Positions 27,876 through 37,516 of a stretch of 64,000 bases of DNA are shown here, one piece after another. Made by a program: the position numbers and the translations under genes. How positions within the stretch are numbered: the stretch's first letter is position 1; each line of letters opens with the position of its first letter. The stretch lies in assembly GCF_018137945.1 (NCBI RefSeq), contig NZ_CP073089.1, positions 2,418,001 through 2,482,000 on the forward strand. Direction: 5' to 3'. The notes beneath the pieces were generated by a model. The model had not been told where the DNA came from. It worked only from the letters and a program-made list of their open reading frames with translations, and searched no databases. Origin of the DNA: Brevibacterium sp. W7.2 (lineage in GTDB: Bacteria > Actinomycetota > Actinomycetes > Actinomycetales > Brevibacteriaceae).

Positions 27876-29107
27876 GCGCGGCGATCGATGTCGCCACCCG
27901 CGGCACCGTGAGCACCGCGGTCGTGCCGTTGAGCGCCCGGCTGCGCTCGGCCGGGGTGTGGATCGTCGGCGCCGTCGTCGTCCTCATCACCGTCATCGCC
28001 ACGCTGCTCATGACCAGTGACCGCGCCCCGGAGGACCCGCTCCACTACGACGGGGTGGGCCGGGAGGGGATGAAGGCCCTCGTCGAGACCCTGCGCGACC
28101 ACGGCACCGAGGTGGTGACGACCGAGAGCCTCGATGCCGCCCGGGAGGCGAGTGCCCGACCCGACACGACGCTGCTCATCCCCGCCGGTGCCGACGTGCT
28201 CAGTCCCGGGGACGTCGACGGGCTGACCTCGGCCCTGCGCGAGGAGGGCAACCGGCTCGTCCTCGTCGACCCCGGCATCAGCCTCGGCGCGTTCACCGAT
28301 CGGCTCACCACCGCCGTCTCCGATTCCCCGCTGGCCGATCCCGATCCCGTGTCCGCGCCTGCGTGTCGGATTCCCGCAGCCGTGGCGGCCGGCGACGTGA
28401 GCACGGGTGAGAGCCTCTACGCGGCCGTCGAGCCCGGCGACCCTCAGATCCGCATCTGCTACCCGCAGACCGGACCCGGAATCATCGCGGACCCGGATGA
28501 CCCCGCCGGGCAGCTCGTCGTCGACGACGGCGGCGACGTCCCCCTCACGGTCCTCGGCAACGGCAGCTGGCTGAGCAACGGCGAGATCGACGAGGACGGC
28601 AATGCGGCGCTGTCCCTCTCGACGCTGTCGCAGACTCCGAACCTCGTCGTCTACTACCCGCGGGAGGGCACCGATGTCGCTCCTCCCCCGTCGACGATCG
28701 ACTTCGTGCCCAGCTGGTTCCTCGCCGGCGCAGCCTGGCTCGTCCCCTGCCTCCTCGTTCTCCTCCTCGTCCTCGGGCGCCGCTTCGGACCGCTCGCCGT
28801 CGAACGCCTGCCCGTCGTCGTGCCTGCTGTCGAGACCGTCTTCGGCCGGGCGGCACTGGCTGAGCGCAGTCGCGACCGCGCCGGGGCCCTCCATGCGCTG
28901 CGCACCGCGGCGCTGCTGCGCATCGCCGCGCGACTCGCGCTCGGTCCCGAGGTCGGCCGCGACGTCCTCCTCACCCGGGTCGCCGGCGCCACAGGTCGCG
29001 ATCCCACGCAGGTGACCTGGGCGTTCGCCACCGCCGCCCCCGCCACCGACCGCGAACTCACCGAGGTCGTCGACCTCATCGACACGATCGAAAGCGAGAT
29101 CCCATGA
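27872..29107 (+). CDS. DUF4350 domain membrane protein
   Basis: 411 aa. N-terminal helix GVWIVGAVVVLITVIATLLM, then the DUF4350 exterior domain (SDRAPEDPLHYDGVGREGMKAL ... TTLLIPAGADVLS), with the glutamine-amidotransferase-like alpha/beta pattern. A second helix (SWFLAGAAWLVPCLLVLLLVLG near residue 285) and a cytoplasmic helical tail (ERSRDRAGALHALRTAALLRIAARL) follow. Corresponds to the gene before moxR in the mycobacterial Rv3691-Rv3695 cluster. Overlaps both neighbours by 4 bases. Confidence 0.82.
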   Translation: MSAAIDVATRGTVSTAVVPLSARLRSAGVWIVGAVVVLITVIATLLMTSDRAPEDPLHYDGVGREGMKALVETLRDHGTEVVTTESLDAAREASARPDTTLLIPAGADVLSPGDVDGLTSALREEGNRLVLVDPGISLGAFTDRLTTAVSDSPLADPDPVSAPACRIPAAVAAGDVSTGESLYAAVEPGDPQIRICYPQTGPGIIADPDDPAGQLVVDDGGDVPLTVLGNGSWLSNGEIDEDGNAALSLSTLSQTPNLVVYYPREGTDVAPPPSTIDFVPSWFLAGAAWLVPCLLVLLLVLGRRFGPLAVERLPVVVPAVETVFGRAALAERSRDRAGALHALRTAALLRIAARLALGPEVGRDVLLTRVAGATGRDPTQVTWAFATAAPATDRELTEVVDLIDTIESEIP

Positions 29108-30216
29108 CCAGCAGCCACCCTGCGCGCCCCTCGACTCCCCCGGGTGTGCCTCCGGCCGCGCCGGGGCCGGACACCCCGAACGACCACCTGGCCGCCAACG
29201 GCCAGGCCACCGCCGGCCGGGCGCCGGCGGACGCTCCTGTCGGCCGGGCACCGTCCGAGGCTCCCGCCGACCCGCTCGCGGCGGCCTTCGCCGCGGTGCG
29301 GGGTGAGATCGGCAAGGCCGTCGTCGGACAGGACGACGCGGTCACCGGTCTGCTGCTCGCCCTGCTGTGCCAGGGCCATGTGCTCCTCGAAGGCGTGCCC
29401 GGGGTGGCGAAGACCCTGCTCGTGCGCAGCTTCGCGACGGCCGTCGACCTCGACCACACGCGCATCCAGTTCACCCCCGACCTCATGCCCTCCGACGTCA
29501 CCGGGTCGCTCGTCTTCGACGCGGCCACCTCGGACTTCGAGTTCCGCAGCGGGCCCGTCTTCACGAACGTCCTCATCGCCGATGAGATCAACCGGACTCC
29601 GCCGAAGACGCAGTCGGCCCTTCTCGAGGCGATGGAGGAGCATCAGGTCTCCGTCGGCGGCCGCTCCCGGGCCCTGCCCGAGCCGTTCATCGTCGCCGCC
29701 ACCCAGAACCCCCTCGAGTACGAGGGGACCTACCCGCTGCCGGAGGCCCAGCTCGACCGGTTCCTCTTCAAGCTCGTCCTCACCCTGCCCGACCGCGACC
29801 GCGAGTTCGAGATCCTCGACCGGCACGCCCACGGCTTCGACGCCGGCCGCCTCGACGTCGCGGGGCTGCGCCCCGTGCTCGACCGCGACATGATCGCCCG
29901 TGCCCGGCAGGCGGTGGCGACCGTCCACATCGCACCGGAGATCATCACGTACATCGTCGATCTCGCCCGCGCCACCCGGCAGGCGCCGTCCCTGGCCCTC
30001 GGCGTCTCACCCCGCGGGGCGACGCGGATGCTCGCCGCCGCTCGCGCCCTGGCCTGGCTGGCCGGTCGCGACTACGTCACCCCCGACGATGTGAAGTTCC
30101 TCGTGCCGATGACCTTGGGCCACCGGGTCATCCTCCGCCCGGAGGCGCAGATGGACGGACTGAGCGTCGGCCAGGTCCTCGACTCGATCGTCGCGACCAC
30201 TGAGGTCCCCCGCTGA
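29104..30216 (+). CDS. moxR: MoxR-family AAA+ ATPase
   Basis: 370 aa. A ~55-residue Pro/Ala-rich N-terminal extension precedes the AAA core. Walker A is GVPGVAKTLL, Walker B is VLIADEINRTPPKTQSALLEAMEE, sensor 1 lies in AATQNPLEYEGTYPLPEAQLDRFLF and the lid region follows. MoxR ATPases act as chaperones that mature or assemble partner complexes, typically together with DUF58/VWA proteins encoded next door. Downstream DUF58 starts immediately after its stop. Partner substrates are unknown. Confidence 0.93.
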   Translation: MTSSHPARPSTPPGVPPAAPGPDTPNDHLAANGQATAGRAPADAPVGRAPSEAPADPLAAAFAAVRGEIGKAVVGQDDAVTGLLLALLCQGHVLLEGVPGVAKTLLVRSFATAVDLDHTRIQFTPDLMPSDVTGSLVFDAATSDFEFRSGPVFTNVLIADEINRTPPKTQSALLEAMEEHQVSVGGRSRALPEPFIVAATQNPLEYEGTYPLPEAQLDRFLFKLVLTLPDRDREFEILDRHAHGFDAGRLDVAGLRPVLDRDMIARARQAVATVHIAPEIITYIVDLARATRQAPSLALGVSPRGATRMLAAARALAWLAGRDYVTPDDVKFLVPMTLGHRVILRPEAQMDGLSVGQVLDSIVATTEVPR

Positions 30217-31503
30217 ATGACCTCCCGTCTGCTCCTCCTCACCCTCCTCGGGATCGTGCCGGTCATGCTCGTCCCGGGGTGGACGAGCGCGCTCATCGTC
30301 GCCGGGGTCATCGCCGTCGTCGCCTTCGTCGACTGGCGGCTCGCTCCCGCCCCGCGCCTCATCGGCCTCCAGCGCACGCCGGGGCCGATGGTCCGCCTCG
30401 GCGAGGACACCACGGCCACGCTCACCCTCGTCAACGATTCGCCCCGGCGGATCCGGCTCTCGGTGCGCGACGCGTGGGCCCCGAGCGCCGGTGCCCACAG
30501 CACCCGAACCGCGCTCACCCTCGATCCCGGTGAGACGCGGGAGATCACGACCGTCTTCACGCCCCGCAGGCGCGGTGCCCTCGCCGCCGATCAGGTGACG
30601 CTGCGCACGGCGACGGCCCTCGGCCTCGTCCGGCGGCAGCGAAGCTTCGACGTCCCCGCCGCGATCCGGGTCCTCCCGCCGTTCGTCTCCCGTCGGGAGC
30701 TGCCGTCGAAGATGCAGAAGCTGCGGGAGCTCGAAGGGCGGTCCGCGGTGATGATCCGCGGCATGGGCACCGAGTTCGACTCCCTGCGCGACTACGTCGA
30801 CGGCGACGACGTCCGGTCGATCGACTGGCGGGCCAGCGCCCGCGCCCAGGACCTCATCGTCAAGACGTGGCGCCCGGAGCGCGATCGCCGGGTCGTCATC
30901 GTCGTCGACTCCTCGCGGCTCGCGGCCCGCCGCAGCGGCGCGGGCACGGTCTTCGACGCCGCCCTCGAATCCGCGCTCCTGCTCACGGCGCTGGCCGCCG
31001 GGGCCGGGGACCGCGTCGACGTCATCGTCGCCGATGCCCGGGTGCGCGCGACCGCCTCGAGCCACCGCTCCTCCGACCCGGTCCACGACCTCTCCGTCGC
31101 GCTCACTCCCGTCCACCCCGAGCTCTACGACGCCGACTGGGAGCAGATCGCCGGCAGCGTGCTCGCGACCTCGCGGCAGCACGCCCTCGTCGTCGTCATC
31201 ACCGCCCTCGACGAGGCGACCGTGGCCGAGGAGATCCTCCCCGTCCTCCCGACCCTGATGAGCCGTCACCGCGTCGTCGTCGCCTCCGTCGCCGACCCCG
31301 ACCTGAACGACCTCGCCGCGCGCCGCGGCGACGCCACCGAGGTCTACACCGCTGCCGCGGCCGCCGCCGAGCTCCTCACGGTGGAGGCCCTGCGTGCCCG
31401 GCTGCGCGGGATCGGCGTCGATTCGGTCGCAGCGACCCCCGAACACCTGCCCGGAGCCCTCGCCGACCTCTACATCGGACTCAAGGCCACCGGCAGGCTC
31501 TGA
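30217..31503 (+). CDS. DUF58 protein, MoxR partner
   Basis: 428 aa. Two N-terminal hydrophobic segments (LLLLTLLGIVPVMLVPGWTSALIVAGVIAVVAFVDW region) precede a beta-rich domain. The DUF58 signature RDYVDGDDVRSIDWRASARA follows, then a VWA-like domain starting VVIVVDSSR (degenerate metal-binding DxSxS). DUF58 proteins accompany MoxR ATPases and may be their adaptor or substrate. The start codon directly abuts the moxR stop. Last gene of the five-gene operon; SpoIIM-like and RDD genes follow in the order seen in mycobacteria. Confidence 0.9.
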   Translation: MTSRLLLLTLLGIVPVMLVPGWTSALIVAGVIAVVAFVDWRLAPAPRLIGLQRTPGPMVRLGEDTTATLTLVNDSPRRIRLSVRDAWAPSAGAHSTRTALTLDPGETREITTVFTPRRRGALAADQVTLRTATALGLVRRQRSFDVPAAIRVLPPFVSRRELPSKMQKLRELEGRSAVMIRGMGTEFDSLRDYVDGDDVRSIDWRASARAQDLIVKTWRPERDRRVVIVVDSSRLAARRSGAGTVFDAALESALLLTALAAGAGDRVDVIVADARVRATASSHRSSDPVHDLSVALTPVHPELYDADWEQIAGSVLATSRQHALVVVITALDEATVAEEILPVLPTLMSRHRVVVASVADPDLNDLAARRGDATEVYTAAAAAAELLTVEALRARLRGIGVDSVAATPEHLPGALADLYIGLKATGRL

Positions 31504-31611
31504 GCCGCAGATACACTGTTGCCCACCGCCGCGGCGCGGGGCTGCCCCATCGCCTCGGCGACTGACTGCCATGCTGCCTCGGCGCGGGACCAGCCCACCG
31601 CTGCGGCGCGG

Positions 31612-32610
31612 TCACCGGTCGGTGGCGACGATCGCGTAGCCGGCCTCATGGTCCTCGAGGTCCGCCGAGAGCCCCGCCCGGGCGGCCCTCCTCCCGAGCG
31701 TTCCCGCATAGACGACGATGGCGGCCGTGTAGGCGACGCCGATCGCGATCTTCAGCGCGGGCGGCAGCGGATTGGGCGTGACGAAGCCCTCGATGAGTCC
31801 CGAGAGGAAGAGCATGATGACGAGCCCCCCGGCGACGACGAGGAGGGAGCGGGCCTCCCGGGCGAGCTTCGTGCGGCGCAGCTGCGGACCGGGGATCACC
31901 CAGGCGAAGAAGAGCCGCAGGCCGGCGGCCGCGGCGAGCAGGATGCAGCTGATCTCCGGGATGCCGTGGGGAAGGATGTAGAGGAAGAAGTCGGCGCCGC
32001 GGTCGAACTCGAACATCATCGCCCCCGAGAAGCCGACGTTGACGGCGTTGAGGAACAGTCCCTGGAGGACGAAGACGCCGGTGACGCCGAGGAGGACGAA
32101 CTGCACGGCGATCCACGCGTTGTTCGTCCACACGCCGATGGCGAAGAAGCCGTTGGGGTTCTCCTTGTAGTACTCGACGAAGTCCTGTTCGGCGAACTGC
32201 CGGCGGTACTCGTAGTCGCCGAACGTGTCGAGGACCTCCGGGTGGGTGCCGGCCCACACCCCGGCGAGCACCGAGGCGGCGAGGAAGGCGAGGGCGATGA
32301 CGACGAAGTCCCAGCGCAGCCGGTAGATCGACAGCGGAAGTGCGATGGCGAAGTAGCGGGCGATACCGGACAGACCGCCGGCCGGCACCGACGAGAGGTG
32401 GTTCCGCGCCCGGTGGACGATCGCCGAGAGCCGGGCCGCCTCGAGCGAGTCGGGGGCGACCGTCATGATCTGGGAGAGATCCTTCGACGCCGCCCGGTAG
32501 AGGTCGAGGAAGCGCTGAGCCTGCGCCGGATCGAGCCGATTGCGCTTCGCGAGATCCGCGAGCTCCCGCCACTTCTCACCGTGCATCTCGGCCAGCAGGT
32601 TCGGATCCAT
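31612..32610 (-). CDS. Stage II sporulation protein M-like membrane protein
   Basis: 332 aa. The cytoplasmic N-terminus (WRELADLAKRNRLDPAQAQRFLDLYRAASKDLS) and six predicted helices match the SpoIIM/DUF95 family. In the Firmicutes SpoIIM works in engulfment with wall hydrolases; the actinobacterial family member beside moxR-DUF58 has no assigned function. The conserved segment LPHGIPEISCILLAAAAGLRLFFAW is present. TAGGGT lies 6 nt before the ATG with GGAGG between. It is transcribed against the moxR operon and divergently from the RDD gene. Confidence 0.87.
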   Translation of the reverse strand: MDPNLLAEMHGEKWRELADLAKRNRLDPAQAQRFLDLYRAASKDLSQIMTVAPDSLEAARLSAIVHRARNHLSSVPAGGLSGIARYFAIALPLSIYRLRWDFVVIALAFLAASVLAGVWAGTHPEVLDTFGDYEYRRQFAEQDFVEYYKENPNGFFAIGVWTNNAWIAVQFVLLGVTGVFVLQGLFLNAVNVGFSGAMMFEFDRGADFFLYILPHGIPEISCILLAAAAGLRLFFAWVIPGPQLRRTKLAREARSLLVVAGGLVIMLFLSGLIEGFVTPNPLPPALKIAIGVAYTAAIVVYAGTLGRRAARAGLSADLEDHEAGYAIVATDR

Positions 32611-32685
32611 GCCTCCACCCTAGACGATCGGGCCCGGCACGAGTCTGTGCCGCGGGCGACCGCCTCGGTGTGCCAGGATGGTGGG

Positions 32686-33534
32686 GTGAGCACTCTCGTG
32701 ACCGGCGAAGCCGTCGAACTCAGCGTCCAGCCGGCGGCCCTGGCCGCCCGGGCGCTCAGCTGCGCCATCGACTGGCTCCTCTACACCCTGGTCAACATCG
32801 GTCTGCTCATCGGCATGTTCTGGCTGCTTCTGCGGATCCTCGAGGTCAACACCCTCATCCTCGGATCGGTGATGACGATCATGAGCATCAGCGTCTTCGT
32901 CCTCCTGCCGATGCTCGTCGAGGTGCTCACGAAGGGCCGGTCGGTCGGCAAGCTCATCCTCGGTCTGCGCATCGTCCGCGACGACGGCGGGGCGATCCGG
33001 GTTCGGCACGCCGTCATCCGAGCGCTCCTGTGGCCCTTCGAGGTGCTCGCGACCGGCGGCGGGCTCGCCGCGCTCTCCGGTCTCGTCTCGCCGCAGACCA
33101 AGCGCCTCGGCGACTATCTGGCCGGGACGCTCGCGGTGAGCGAGCGCACGAGCCCGCCCCCGCCGGTCACCACCCACGTCGCCCCGCAGCTCGCCCACTG
33201 GCTGAGCGAGACCGATGTCTCCGCGGTGCCGACGGGACTGCACCGGCGCATCGTCGCGTTCCTCGCGATCGCCCCGAACCTCGGGCACGAGTCACGGTGG
33301 CAGCGGGCCGTCGAACTCGCCACGGAGCTCAATCCCCATGTCGCCCCCGCCCCGCCGGAGGGCACCCTGCCCGAGCAGTTCCTCTCCGCGATCGCCCACC
33401 GGCAGCGGTTGACCGAAGCCGCGAAACAGCAGCGCCGAGGTGTCCAGGCACAGCAGTTCCGCGCCGGCATCGACCATCTGCCGCACGGCCTGCGGCTGCG
33501 GTCCGGGACCGCGCAGGGAGATCACCGCGGCTGA
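32686..33534 (+). CDS. RDD-family membrane protein
   Basis: 282 aa. The RDD domain occupies the first ~150 residues: LAARALSCAIDWLLYTLVNIG (the R-x4-D of helix 1), a second helix, LTKGRSVGKLILGLRIVRDDG and TKRLGDYLAGTLAV. The C-terminal cytoplasmic region is soluble and Gln/Arg-rich. RDD proteins are small transporters or exchangers of uncertain substrate. The GTG start at 32686 gives the compact family N-terminus and lies 6 nt after CAGGAT. Last member of the conserved moxR-DUF58-SpoIIM-RDD neighbourhood. Confidence 0.85.
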   Translation: MSTLVTGEAVELSVQPAALAARALSCAIDWLLYTLVNIGLLIGMFWLLLRILEVNTLILGSVMTIMSISVFVLLPMLVEVLTKGRSVGKLILGLRIVRDDGGAIRVRHAVIRALLWPFEVLATGGGLAALSGLVSPQTKRLGDYLAGTLAVSERTSPPPPVTTHVAPQLAHWLSETDVSAVPTGLHRRIVAFLAIAPNLGHESRWQRAVELATELNPHVAPAPPEGTLPEQFLSAIAHRQRLTEAAKQQRRGVQAQQFRAGIDHLPHGLRLRSGTAQGDHRG

Positions 33535-33614
33535 CGACACCCCGAAGGCGGCTGACGTCCGCCCCTGAAGAGGCCGCGTCGTCGCCGCCCGGCTCCCTTC
33601 CGGTGCCCGGCGTC

Positions 33615-35075
33615 TCAGTACCGGTAGTGGTCGGGTTTGAAGGGTCCGGCGACGTCGACGCCGATGTACTCGGCCTGCTCCTTCGTCAGTTCGCTCAGGC
33701 GCGCACCGAGGGCGGGCAGATGGAGGCGGGCCACCTTCTCGTCGAGCTCCTTCGCCAGCCGGTGGACCGCGTTGTCGTAGTCGGAGGCCGAGGCCCACAG
33801 TTCGATCTGGGCGAGCACCTGGTTGCTGAACGAGGCGCTCATGACGAACGACGGGTGGCCCGTGGCATTGCCGAGGTTGAGCAGGCGGCCCTCGGAGAGG
33901 ACGAGGATCTCCGTCGTCTCCCGGTCGAGTCCGAGCTCGGCGGGCACGGGCACCGTCCACTGGTGGACCTGCGGCTTGATCTCGATCGTCGACACCCCGG
34001 GCAGGCGGCGCAGGCCGGCGAGGTCGATCTCGTCGTCGAAGTGCCCGACGTTGCCGACGATCGCCCCGGGCTTGAGCCGCTGGAGCGTCTCGACGCCGAC
34101 GACCCGGGTGTTGCCGGTCGTCGTGATGACGATGTCGGCCTCGGCGGCCACCTCGTCGAGGAGGGCGACCTGGTAGCCGTCCATCGTCGCCTGAAGAGCG
34201 CAGATGGGGTCGATCTCCGTGACGACGACACGCGCACCCTGACCGCGCAGCGCCTCGGCGGCGCCCTTGCCGACGTCGCCGTAGCCGACGACGACGGCGA
34301 TCTTGCCGCCGATGAGCACGTCGGTGGCGCGGTTGAGCCCGTCGGGCAGGGAATGGCGGATGCCGTAGCGGTTGTCGAACTTCGACTTCGTCACTGAGTC
34401 GTTGACGTTGATCGCGGGGAACGGCAGCTCCCCGGCCTCGGCGAGGCGGTAGAGCCGGTTGACTCCGGTCGTCGTCTCCTCGCTCACCCCGCGGATGCCG
34501 GCGGCCAGCGCGGTGAAGCGCCCGGGTGCCGCGGTCATCGCGGATTCGAGCTGGGCGAGGAACGCCTTGTACTCCTCGGGGTCGTCCTCGTCCGCGCTCG
34601 GCACGCGCCCGGCCGCTTCGGCCGCGGCGCCCTGCAGGACGTACATCGTCGCGTCCCCGCCGTCGTCGAGGATGAGGTTGGGTCCCTCGGCGAAGTCGAA
34701 GATCCGGTCGGCGGCCCACCAGTACTCCGGCAGGGACTCGCCCTTCCACGCGAAGACGGGCACACCCTCGGGGGACTCGGGGGTGCCGTGTCCGACGACG
34801 ACGGCCGCAGCGGCCTCGTCCTGGGTCGAGAAGATGTTGCAGCTCGCCCAGCGCACCTGCGCGCCGAGGGCGACGAGCGTTTCGATGAGCACGGCCGTCT
34901 GCACCGTCATGTGGAGGCTGCCGGCGATGCGGGCCCCGGCCAGCGGTGCCTGTTCCGCGTACTCCTCGCGCAGGGCCATGAGGCCGGGCATCTCGCGTTC
35001 GGCGAGCCGGATCTGATGGCGACCCGCCTCGGCGAGACTGAGATCGGCGACCTGGAAGTCGGTGGGTTCGAGCAC
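33615..35075 (-). CDS. ahcY: S-adenosylhomocysteine hydrolase
   Basis: 486 aa, the actinobacterial size. It splits S-adenosylhomocysteine to adenosine and homocysteine, keeping methylation reactions running. Visible are [16 protein letters not shown] with the catalytic region, the NAD-binding loop [13 protein letters not shown], the conserved [14 protein letters not shown] with the lysine/aspartate pair, and the C-terminal PFKPDHYRY end that closes the neighbouring subunit's NAD site. GTG start at 35075 with AAGGAGG upstream; frames running further upstream were rejected. It lies 70 bases behind manB with three 16-bp repeats in the gap. The sequence is too short for a SAH riboswitch. Confidence 0.97.
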   Translation of the reverse strand: MLEPTDFQVADLSLAEAGRHQIRLAEREMPGLMALREEYAEQAPLAGARIAGSLHMTVQTAVLIETLVALGAQVRWASCNIFSTQDEAAAAVVVGHGTPESPEGVPVFAWKGESLPEYWWAADRIFDFAEGPNLILDDGGDATMYVLQGAAAEAAGRVPSADEDDPEEYKAFLAQLESAMTAAPGRFTALAAGIRGVSEETTTGVNRLYRLAEAGELPFPAINVNDSVTKSKFDNRYGIRHSLPDGLNRATDVLIGGKIAVVVGYGDVGKGAAEALRGQGARVVVTEIDPICALQATMDGYQVALLDEVAAEADIVITTTGNTRVVGVETLQRLKPGAIVGNVGHFDDEIDLAGLRRLPGVSTIEIKPQVHQWTVPVPAELGLDRETTEILVLSEGRLLNLGNATGHPSFVMSASFSNQVLAQIELWASASDYDNAVHRLAKELDEKVARLHLPALGARLSELTKEQAEYIGVDVAGPFKPDHYRY

Positions 35076-35098
35076 GGGGCCTCCTTGTGCGGTGGGGT

Positions 35099-35146
35099 GT
35101 CGGTGCAGCTGAGAGTCGGTGCGGCTGCGGGTCGGTGCGGCAGGCT
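35099..35146. repeat. Three tandem 16-bp repeats in the manB-ahcY gap
   Basis: GTCGGTGCAGCTGAGA, GTCGGTGCGGCTGCGG and GTCGGTGCGGCAGGCT follow each other without a gap and end on the first base of the manB stop codon. They fill most of the ahcY leader. Confidence 0.75.
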
Positions 35147-36579
35147 CAGGCGGCCCGGCCGGAGACGATGACGGTGGCGAGGTCGGTGAGTTCGCGCACG
35201 CGCGCCTCGTCGGGCGCTTCGACGTTGAGCCGCACGAGCGGTTCGGTGTTCGACTTGCGCAGGTTGACCCACCAGTCCTCGCCCTGCAGGCTGATCCCGT
35301 CGAGATCCTCGATGCGCCCGGGACCGAAGTCGGCGGCGGCCGCGGCGAAGGCGGCGAGGACGGCATCGGGGTCGGCGACGGTGAAGTTGATCTCCCCCGA
35401 CTGGCGGTAGGTGTCGTAGGCGGCGACGAGGCTCGAGGCCTGGCCGCCGGCGGTGGCGAGAGCGGTGATGAGGTGACAGGCGGCGAGCATGCCCGAATCC
35501 GCGCCGTAGAACTCCTCGAAGTAGAAGTGCGCGGAGTGCTCGCATGCGAAGACCGCGCTCTCCTCGCGCATCAGGGTCTTGATGCCGGAGTGGCCGACCT
35601 TCGAGCGGATCGCACGACCGCCGGCGGCGGCGATCGCCTCGGGGACGCTGCGGGAGGTGATGAGGTTGTGGATGACCGCGGGCGTCTCGACGCCGGCGGC
35701 CCGGGCGCGGGCGATCTCGCGTTCGGCGACGAGGGCGCCGACGGCCGAGGCCGACAGCGTCGCCCCGGTCTCGTCGATGAAGAAGCACCGGTCGGCGTCG
35801 CCGTCGAAGGCGAGCCCGAGGTCGGCGTCGTACTCGACGACCGCCCTTTGGACGTCGACGAGGTTCTCGGGTTTGAGGGGGTTGGCCTCGTGGTTGGGGA
35901 ACGTCCCGTCGAGCTCGGTGTAGAGGCCGATGACGTCGAGGTCGAGCTCGGGCAGTCCCGCGGCGGTGCCGAAGACCTCGTCGAGGAGACGACCGGCCAT
36001 GCCGTTGCCGCAGTCGACGACGACGCGCAGACCGCGCACCGCGTCGACGTGGGTGAGCTCACGGATGCGCTGGGCATAGCTGCTCCGCATCGTCGCCGCC
36101 GCGCTCTCGTCGACGGGCACCTGGGCGGCGTCCGTATCGGGCGCCGGGGCGTCGGGGGCGAGGTCGCGGATCCGTCCGAGTCCGGAGTCGAGGCTGACTC
36201 CGCCGGCGCGGGGTCCGCAGATCTTGATCCCGTTGTAGTCGGCGGGATTGTGGCTGGCGGTGATCATCGCCCCGGGCAGGTCGAAGATCCCGGAGGCGTA
36301 GTAGAGCTGGTCGGTCGAGCAGAGGCCGAGGAGGACCGGGCACCGGCCCGCGGCGGCGATGCCCGCGGCGAAGGCCCCGGCGAATCCCGGGGAGCTCGGG
36401 CGCATGTCATGGCCGACGACGACCTCGGTGCTGCCGTGGATCTCCGCCATCGCGGTCGCCGTGGCCCAGCCGAGGGCGAAGAGGATGTCATCGTCGAGTT
36501 CGTCGGGGATCCTCCCGCGGATGTCGTAGGCGCCGACGGCGGTGGCCAGGGCGCGGGCACGGGAGGCGGGGAGGGTCAT
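35146..36579 (-). CDS. manB: Phosphomannomutase/phosphoglucomutase
   Basis: 477 aa of the alpha-D-phosphohexomutase family. It interconverts mannose-6-P and mannose-1-P, feeding GDP-mannose for mannolipids and glycans. The phosphoserine loop is [14 protein letters not shown], the metal loop DGDADRCFF, the sugar loop region [23 protein letters not shown] and the phosphate-binding C-terminal loop [12 protein letters not shown]. The start at 36579 is preceded by AAGGA; the frame extends to 36615 without a better start. manA at 47380 supplies its substrate from fructose-6-P. Confidence 0.93.
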   Translation of the reverse strand: MTLPASRARALATAVGAYDIRGRIPDELDDDILFALGWATATAMAEIHGSTEVVVGHDMRPSSPGFAGAFAAGIAAAGRCPVLLGLCSTDQLYYASGIFDLPGAMITASHNPADYNGIKICGPRAGGVSLDSGLGRIRDLAPDAPAPDTDAAQVPVDESAAATMRSSYAQRIRELTHVDAVRGLRVVVDCGNGMAGRLLDEVFGTAAGLPELDLDVIGLYTELDGTFPNHEANPLKPENLVDVQRAVVEYDADLGLAFDGDADRCFFIDETGATLSASAVGALVAEREIARARAAGVETPAVIHNLITSRSVPEAIAAAGGRAIRSKVGHSGIKTLMREESAVFACEHSAHFYFEEFYGADSGMLAACHLITALATAGGQASSLVAAYDTYRQSGEINFTVADPDAVLAAFAAAAADFGPGRIEDLDGISLQGEDWWVNLRKSNTEPLVRLNVEAPDEARVRELTDLATVIVSGRAA

Positions 36580-36611
36580 GGGGTGTCCTTCGTGGAGTTC
36601 GTCAGTGGCGC

Positions 36612-36983
36612 TCACGGGCCGATGATGCGCAGGTGTCCGTGGCGGCGGCCCTGTCCGGTGTCGGCCTCGGAATCGGCGTCGACGGCCCGCGGCCGGCTTC
36701 CGGGTGCGGGGGTCGCGGCTGCCTCGCGCACCGCGTCGGCGATCGCGAGGAGATCGTCATGGGTGCGCTCCGGCGGTTCCTCGGTCGCACCGATGCGGAT
36801 GAGCTCCCAGCCCACCGGCGGGGTGAGGCGGGCGGCGTGATCGGCGCAGAGGTCGTGGGCGCCGGGTTCGGCGCGGCGGGCGAGGGGACCGACGACGACA
36901 CACGCGTCCGCATGCACGTAGGTCATGGTCGCGGAGGCGCTGCGCGAGCAGCTGACTTTCGAGCACGTTCGCAAGGCTGACAC
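36612..36983 (-). CDS. DUF3499 protein, Cys-containing
   Basis: 123 aa. The family signature is present: R-x-CSKVSCSRSASATMTYVHAD, then GPLARRAEPGAHDLCADHAARLTPPVGWELIRI. The conserved cysteines and histidines (C-x4-C, later C-x2-H) suggest a bound metal. The C-terminus is variable. The start is GTG 36983, without a clear ribosome-binding site. It sits 32 bases upstream of manB on the same strand and beside the metallopeptidase-family gene, as Rv3258c does in mycobacteria. Function unknown. Confidence 0.85.
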   Translation of the reverse strand: MSALRTCSKVSCSRSASATMTYVHADACVVVGPLARRAEPGAHDLCADHAARLTPPVGWELIRIGATEEPPERTHDDLLAIADAVREAAATPAPGSRPRAVDADSEADTGQGRRHGHLRIIGP

Positions 36984-37089
36984 AGTCGTTCACTTTACAC
37001 GCTGCCGCTGCCCGTTCCCCGGTGGCCGGGCCGAGCGGCGGGCGAGTTCTGCGGGTTTCCTCACAGCGGTCTCGGTAGAATCATCGACC

Positions 37090-37458
37090 ATGAACGTCAG
37101 ACGCCGCCGGGACCGGCATGGACGGGGCCTGCGGTCCTCTCTCTTCCGCGCGGATGTGCCCGCGCGCGCGACCCGGGCGGAGTCCTTCGCGCGGGTCGCC
37201 GCCGAGGAGTTCGCCCGGCACCGCGAGCAGGAGCCCGATCTCCTCGCCGAGGTGGTCCTCGCCATCGATGTCGTCCCCCCGCCGGGGTCGACGGAGCCGA
37301 GCTTCGGTCGGGTGTTCCCCGCGACCCCGCAGCGTCGCACGCACATCGTCCTCTACCGTCGGCCCATCGAATACCACAGCCTCGGGGGGACGCGGGAGAC
37401 CCTCATCGCCGAGGTGATCGCCGACCAGGTCGCGCTGCTGCGCGGCGCGCAGGGCTGA
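37090..37458 (+). CDS. Metallopeptidase-family (zincin-like) protein with degenerate active site
   Basis: 122 aa. The N-terminus RRRRDRHGRGLRSSLFR and the block HIVLYRRPIEYHSLGG match the actinobacterial metallopeptidase family encoded next to DUF3499. Where relatives carry HExxx(E/H)Q, this protein reads ETLIAEVIADQVALL: the first zinc-ligand histidine is replaced by alanine, while the following glutamate is kept. Peptidase activity is therefore doubtful. ATG 37090 lies 8 nt after TAGAAT, arguing for a leaderless mRNA. Divergent from the DUF3499 gene. Confidence 0.78.
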   Translation: MNVRRRRDRHGRGLRSSLFRADVPARATRAESFARVAAEEFARHREQEPDLLAEVVLAIDVVPPPGSTEPSFGRVFPATPQRRTHIVLYRRPIEYHSLGGTRETLIAEVIADQVALLRGAQG

Positions 37459-37516
37459 GCGCCGCAGTCTCCGGCGGAGTCGGAGCCGGATCCTCGGTCA
37501 GGTCGGAGACGGCTCC

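Noticed and set aside
31521..31611. GCCCACCGCYGCGGCGCGG direct repeat between DUF58 and SpoIIM genes
   Set aside because: Two 19-bp copies of very GC-rich sequence in a short convergent gap; too little to distinguish from chance or a decayed coding end.
35076..35145. SAH riboswitch before ahcY
   Set aside because: The gap is only 70 bases, is filled by 16-bp repeats, and lacks the conserved SAH-aptamer words.
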